A stretch of DNA of 64,000 nucleotides. It comes from Chryseobacterium sp. G0186. Its GTDB lineage: Bacteria > Bacteroidota > Bacteroidia > Flavobacteriales > Weeksellaceae. Both the position numbers and the translations under genes were made by a program. The notes under the pieces were generated by a model. The model was not told the origin of the DNA and made no database searches. It saw nothing but the letters and a program-made list of their open reading frames with translations. Below, one piece after another: positions 60,135-64,000 of this stretch. The stretch's first letter is position 1; every line of letters starts with the position of its first letter. The stretch spans positions 3,224,001 through 3,288,000 of the forward strand of contig NZ_CP033918.1 of assembly GCF_003815675.1 (NCBI RefSeq), written 5' to 3'.

Positions 60135-60869
60135 TTACTTGCTAATTAATTTTTTATAAACTACCTGATTAAGCAACTCCTCCTTTCGGGTGCGGGAAAT
60201 AGGAAGTTCTGTTTTATTGATGTAGAGGCGGCCTCCGGAAATCATGTCGATATGAGTGATATTGATTAAAAAAGACTTATGAATTCTGAAGAAATGATCG
60301 GCGGGCAAAGATTCTTCAATAGCTTTCATCGTCTGATGAATAACCAATGATTTATCCTTAAAATGAAGCTTGGTATAGTTCTGCATACTTTCAACGTATA
60401 AAATATCCACCCAGGAAACCTTAATGAATGTATCAGATTGTCTTACATACAGAAAAGGATCATCAAAAGGAGTGTTTTTTCTGAGCTTTTCATTCACAAT
60501 AAACTGTTGCTGTGCCTTATTGACCGCCTGATAAAAACGGTTAAAAGCAATGGGTTTTAAAAGATAATCCACTACCTGCAAACGGAATCCCTCCAATGCA
60601 TATTCAGAATAAGCGGTGGTGAGAATGCATAAAGGCGGGTTTTCAAGCTGTTCCAAAAAATCTAGCCCACTTAAATAAGGCATATTGATATCCAGAAAAA
60701 GAAGATCTATTTCGGTCTCTTTTACCTTGGCATCAGCTTCCAGTGCAGTGGCACAGGTTCCCTCTACGGATAAAAAACCAATCTGTTCAGCCAGTTCTTT
60801 AAGATGGAATCTTGCTAAAGGCTCATCATCTACAATCAGGCATTTCATTTTAGGAATAGGACTACTCAT
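60135..60869 (-). CDS. LytTR response regulator
   Basis: A 244-residue regulator. The receiver has the phosphoryl acceptor Asp60 in LLFLDINMPYLSGLDFLEQ and the early DDE at 14-16; Thr is in LTTAYSEYALEGF. The C-terminal LytTR domain follows with FIKVSWVDILYVESMQNYTK and FFRIHKSFLINITHI. ATG 60869 overlaps the kinase stop by eight bases; an ATG seven codons in is also possible. Partner: the kinase immediately upstream. Confidence 0.9.
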   Translation of the reverse strand: MSSPIPKMKCLIVDDEPLARFHLKELAEQIGFLSVEGTCATALEADAKVKETEIDLLFLDINMPYLSGLDFLEQLENPPLCILTTAYSEYALEGFRLQVVDYLLKPIAFNRFYQAVNKAQQQFIVNEKLRKNTPFDDPFLYVRQSDTFIKVSWVDILYVESMQNYTKLHFKDKSLVIHQTMKAIEESLPADHFFRIHKSFLINITHIDMISGGRLYINKTELPISRTRKEELLNQVVYKKLISK

Positions 60870-61914
60870 TTTCTTCAGACAGTTTTAAGGTTAAATTTAC
60901 TTTATAGACAAGATTATCAGATTCAATCTTCAGATCATGGGAGTCCGGATACTGAAGCTTCAACCGTTTTTTTACATTTTGAAGACCAATTCCCCCATCT
61001 TTCTTCTTATACGCAGCCATATCTGAATAGGAATTTTCGATATAAAAGAAGAGGCTGTTATTTTTTTCTACGCAGGAAATTTTAATATAACCTTTATGCC
61101 CCGGCAGCCTGCAGACATATTTAAAGGCATTTTCAATGAAGGTAACCAAAAGCAATGGGGCAATAAATGCTTTTTTATGATTGATATTCCAGATAGCCGT
61201 GACCTCCAGTTCATTTCCCCATCTCAATTTCTCTACCTCCACCAGGTTTTGAAGATACTCAATTTCCTTGTCCACAGGAACCAGGTTTTGGTTGCAGTGA
61301 TACAGCTGATATCTCAGAATATCAGAAAACTTCATCAGCAAATAATCGGCAAGCTGAGTATCTGTTTTCATCAGAATATGAATGTGATTCAGAATATTGA
61401 ATACAATATGTGGGTTCATCTGATCCTGCAATAGTTTGAGCTGATTTTCCAGATGAGCCTGTTGTAAAAGGATATGATCCCTTTCTATTTTTCCGTGTTC
61501 CTGATAAAATTTGACTCCGCAGGCAGCCCCATTAATTAGAAAGGATGCAGGAAGAGCAATGTAAAACCCTTTCCATAGGATAGGGATCTGATCTGAAAAA
61601 TTTGCAGGTAGAACCGTTGTGGTACTACCCTCAATATAGGTGAATATTAATGAGTATATACAGCTCAAGGCAAAAATCATGAGACTGGCCTGAATTAGAA
61701 AAAAAGGCATTTTTTTTGATCGTAGAGCCTTAGGAAGTAGCTTTGTTGTAAGGAAGTGGGTGAAAAAAAAAGAGGTAATGGTAATGACAAACGTCTGAAA
61801 AATAGCTGTAGACCCATCTGATGTAGCCTGGAAATTACTCCATATGGCAATTGCAAAAACAAGCCAAAAAAGGAATACAAAAATATGTTTTCTTAACGCA
61901 AAGAATCTGGTCAT
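60862..61914 (-). CDS. LytS-type sensor histidine kinase (His_kinase family)
   Basis: A 350-residue membrane kinase, started at ATG 61914 to give MTRFFALRKHIFVFLFW. Four hydrophobic segments occupy the first 125 residues. The kinase core has the phosphoacceptor region DQMNPHIVFNILNHIHIL (His in NPH), and the ATP-binding NAFKYVCRL and GGIGLQNVKKRLKLQY motifs. It phosphorylates the LytTR regulator encoded next. The stimulus is unknown. Confidence 0.88.
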   Translation of the reverse strand: MTRFFALRKHIFVFLFWLVFAIAIWSNFQATSDGSTAIFQTFVITITSFFFTHFLTTKLLPKALRSKKMPFFLIQASLMIFALSCIYSLIFTYIEGSTTTVLPANFSDQIPILWKGFYIALPASFLINGAACGVKFYQEHGKIERDHILLQQAHLENQLKLLQDQMNPHIVFNILNHIHILMKTDTQLADYLLMKFSDILRYQLYHCNQNLVPVDKEIEYLQNLVEVEKLRWGNELEVTAIWNINHKKAFIAPLLLVTFIENAFKYVCRLPGHKGYIKISCVEKNNSLFFYIENSYSDMAAYKKKDGGIGLQNVKKRLKLQYPDSHDLKIESDNLVYKVNLTLKLSEENE

Positions 61915-61992
61915 AGATAGATATAAAGTAAATGTATACAAAATTAGAAACTGCAGGACACAGTTTCTAATAAATAAAAAATAATTTTGATT

Positions 61993-62589
61993 TTAGAATA
62001 GGAAATAGCCTATTCCAAGACTAAAGCTGTGGGGTTTCGACTTAAATTCTTTACTGATATTTGAAAGTCCGGTTTCATATCTAAGATCTACACTAAAGTT
62101 CTTATAATCTACCCCAATCCCTCCTGTAATGCCAATATTGGATTTGTCAAATTCCCTGAAGCCCTCTTGTAATGCCCGGGAGGTGGATACATTATTATTA
62201 AAGGCATAGCTGTAAACACCACCGGCAAAAGCTCTTACATTGAAGTCTTCAGTTTTGATGAATTTATATCCTACCACCACAGGAATATCAATGGTATTCC
62301 ATGTGAGCTTTGCAGAGCCTCCATCTTTTATATCGTAAGATGTTTTTCTTTTGTTGAATAAAGCTTCTCCTTGTACATACAGGCTTCCAATGTCCATTCT
62401 TGTCATAACCCCTGCCTGATAACCGAAGCCGTATTTCCCTTCCAAGGAAGAAGATTCCGTTGAGGTTTTTGTAAAATTTGCTCCTCCCTTTACCCCAATG
62501 TGAAAAGCCGGAGTCTGCTGTGCCTTGATTTCTACAGAACAGCTAATGCATAATAACAATGAACTGAATGCCAAAAATTGTTGTTTCAT
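61993..62589 (-). CDS. PorT-like outer-membrane beta-barrel protein
   Basis: A 198-residue protein, started at ATG 62589. It has a signal peptide with a lipobox-like LLLCISCS, then strands HIGVKGGANFTKTS, YGFGYQAGVMTRMDIGS, IDIPVVVGYKFIK, GVDYKNFSVDLRYETGLS and the C-terminal SFSLGIGYFLF, ending in Phe as in barrels. It fits the PorT/outer-membrane beta-barrel family. Function unknown. Confidence 0.78.
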   Translation of the reverse strand: MKQQFLAFSSLLLCISCSVEIKAQQTPAFHIGVKGGANFTKTSTESSSLEGKYGFGYQAGVMTRMDIGSLYVQGEALFNKRKTSYDIKDGGSAKLTWNTIDIPVVVGYKFIKTEDFNVRAFAGGVYSYAFNNNVSTSRALQEGFREFDKSNIGITGGIGVDYKNFSVDLRYETGLSNISKEFKSKPHSFSLGIGYFLF

Positions 62590-62712
62590 AAATTGATTGT
62601 TGTTAAAAACTTGATGCAAAACAACGACTCTGAAAAAGAGAATGAAATTTTATTTGACGAACTGTAGCGGTACTGTGACAAGGCGTACAGATGGTGAGAA
62701 AGGATAGGAAAA

Positions 62713-62740
62713 AAATAAACCCGGTAAAAGTACCGGGCTC
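62713..62740 (-). terminator. Terminator after the TonB_C gene
   Basis: A 7-bp stem CCCGGTA (62720-62726) with TACCGGG (62731-62737), T-rich in the minus direction. It lies just after the minus-strand TonB_C protein gene. Confidence 0.75.
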
Positions 62741-62745
62741 ATTTA

Positions 62746-63318
62746 TTATTTTTTGAATTTTAAAACCAAAGGAATCGTGATCATGGATGATACCGGTTTT
62801 CCGTTGCTTTCTGCAGGTTTCCACTTGCCTTTCTCCTTAATACGGTAAAAGGCCGCTTCAATAAATGCATTTACATCGTCGTTATTTCCTTTTGCCTGAG
62901 CAGCAAGGGCATTTCCCTTTGAATCTACTACAAAGCTTAACGTTGCCTTATAAGAATCTGAAGCATAGTTTAAGAATACCAGATCTACAGCTTCATACAA
63001 CGACTTTAGAAAAGTGGTTTTCCCTGTTTCATATTCTGCTTCCTTGGTCAACTTTGTTTTGCTAGGTGGATCATTGGCTAATGCTTTCTTTTCATCCTCA
63101 GCAATCTTTTCAAGAGAATTTTTATAGGATGTTATTTTATCTTCCGTAAGAAGCCACTCCAGCTTAGTCCTTAAATCATTAGGCTTAGGATATTTGTTAT
63201 ATAAAGCCTTTTTCTTTCTTTCATATTTGGAATCTGCTTTCTCAAACCCAGAAACCTGAGCTCCTGCGAAAGCAAATACAGCTATGAATGCTAATGCTAA
63301 GAGTTTTTTCATCTTCAT
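62746..63318 (-). CDS. Exported TonB C-terminal-domain protein
   Basis: A 190-residue protein with a signal peptide (KKLLALAFIAVFAFAGAQ). A Lys-rich middle with TKLEWLLTEDKITSYKNSLE-like helices (here RTKLEWLLTEDKITSY) is followed by a TonB_C-like end: YKATLSFVVDSKGNALAAQA, IKEKGKWKPAESNGKPVSSM and ITIPLVLKFKK. No membrane anchor or Pro linker, so not an ExbBD-type TonB. It starts inside the pepT stop (TAATG overlap), so it may be coupled. Confidence 0.75.
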   Translation of the reverse strand: MKMKKLLALAFIAVFAFAGAQVSGFEKADSKYERKKKALYNKYPKPNDLRTKLEWLLTEDKITSYKNSLEKIAEDEKKALANDPPSKTKLTKEAEYETGKTTFLKSLYEAVDLVFLNYASDSYKATLSFVVDSKGNALAAQAKGNNDDVNAFIEAAFYRIKEKGKWKPAESNGKPVSSMITIPLVLKFKK

Positions 63319-64000
63319 TACGCTTTTACAATATTAATAATCACCTCCGTAGCCTTTTCCATACTTTCTAAAGCTACATATTCATAAGGTCCGTGGAAGT
63401 TGATTCCTCCGGCAAAGATATTGGGACAAGGAAGCCCCATATAAGAAAGCTGTGCCCCGTCTGTGCCTCCTCTGATGGCCTTAATCTTAGGCTCAATTCC
63501 TGCTTCTGTCATTGCTTTGGCTGCAAGATCCACAATGTGCATTTTACCTTCAAACTGCTGCTTCATATTTCGGTACTGTTCCTTGATCTCTACTTCAGCC
63601 GTTCCTTCACCATGTTTTTGGTTGAATTCAGCAATTTTTTCTTCCATGAACTTCTTTCTGGCTTCAAACTTATCAGCATCGTGATCACGGATGATGTACT
63701 GAAGCTTAGCTTCTGAAATATCAGCTGTAGTATCCATTAAGTGGTAGAATCCGTCGAACCCTTTGGTAGTTGCAGGTGTTTCATTGGCAGGAAGCATTTG
63801 GATAAATTCAGCAGCCAGTAAAGCAGCATTCACCATTTTACCATAAGCATAACCAGGGTGTACACTCAATCCGTGGATTTTTACCACAGCTCCGGCAGCG
63901 TTGAAGTTTTCATATTCCAGTTCTCCAACTTCTCCACCATCCATTGTATAGGCCCATTCTGCACCGAATTTAGCAACATCAAACTTGTGAGCTCCTCTTC
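63318..64000 (-). CDS. pepT: Peptidase T (tripeptidase), C-terminal part
   Basis: The 5' end is beyond the window; about 227 residues are visible. They include the M20/M42-type segments FGAEWAYTMDGGEVGELEYE, KIHGLSVHPGYAYGKMVNA and the late RGGTDGAQLSYMGLPCPNIF, and the end has FHGPYEYVALESMEKATEVI, all typical of PepT. It removes the N-terminal residue from tripeptides, using two zinc ions; the other ligands lie in the missing part. Cytoplasmic. Confidence 0.93.
   Translation of the reverse strand, partial: RGAHKFDVAKFGAEWAYTMDGGEVGELEYENFNAAGAVVKIHGLSVHPGYAYGKMVNAALLAAEFIQMLPANETPATTKGFDGFYHLMDTTADISEAKLQYIIRDHDADKFEARKKFMEEKIAEFNQKHGEGTAEVEIKEQYRNMKQQFEGKMHIVDLAAKAMTEAGIEPKIKAIRGGTDGAQLSYMGLPCPNIFAGGINFHGPYEYVALESMEKATEVIINIVKA

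Overview
The window is a contiguous piece of a Bacteroidota chromosome, most likely a Chryseobacterium-like member of the Weeksellaceae (Flavobacteriia). Supporting signs are the AT-rich sequence, the absence of Shine-Dalgarno leaders, TAnnTTTG-type -7 boxes (upstream of sufE, mutS and a likely small RNA), a SufE scaffold partner, LytTR two-component regulators, PorT-type barrels, flavobacterial-type AccD, YARHG and DUF885 lipoproteins, and GG-leader peptides typical of this group. Species assignment is inference.

Layout. 1-7.5 kb: the end of a LytTR regulator, then accessory genes, including two paralogous small membrane proteins. Between them lies a very AT-rich 2.8-kb insert (4405-7191) carrying an SdpC/SdpA/SdpB-like toxin-production operon plus a DUF5808 gene, flanked by a 38-39-bp direct repeat. 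7.6-16.3 kb: mnmA, an outer-membrane barrel, clpC, three glycosyltransferases and sufE. 16.4-16.6 kb: two tandem tRNA-Val(TAC) genes. 16.7-31.5 kb: housekeeping and envelope genes: folC, a tolC-sprT-manC operon, bcp, nth, a DUF885 lipoprotein, an exbB-exbD-tonB energy-transduction operon and an SpmA/SpmB fusion. 31.5-38.7 kb: accD, fbaA, nadK with a CBS partner, a TrmH-type methyltransferase, a bestrophin and a JmjC-like cupin, with a promoter-plus-terminator unit at 35.24-35.35 kb that looks like a small RNA. 38.8-41.4 kb: mutS.

41.4-50.1 kb is the accessory island. Three intact GG-leader, cysteine-containing peptide genes are followed by about 8 kb of orphan Rhs C-terminal cassettes, all on the minus strand: Rhs-core fragments fused to deaminase, AHH and LHH nuclease toxin tips, each followed by candidate immunity genes. 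The island also holds a YkuD-like effector with a probable periplasmic immunity protein, a possible HExxH toxin remnant, and a REP-associated tyrosine transposase between REP palindromes. No full-length Rhs, VgrG or secretion apparatus is visible. Several toxins are visibly broken (nonsense codon, 5-bp deletion, frameshift). The island is bounded by a duplicated copy of the GG-leader gene and its upstream region, and the far copy is degenerate.

50.2-64 kb: two thioredoxin-fold proteins, a four-gene minus-strand operon (HI0933-type flavoprotein, TonB_C, DUF2306, YARHG), a thioesterase, thiL, AraC and MFS genes, a DUF6268 protein, a LytS/LytTR-type two-component pair, PorT-like and TonB_C envelope proteins, and the end of pepT running off the window.

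All functional calls come from reading translated sequence and recalling family motifs. No database search was run.
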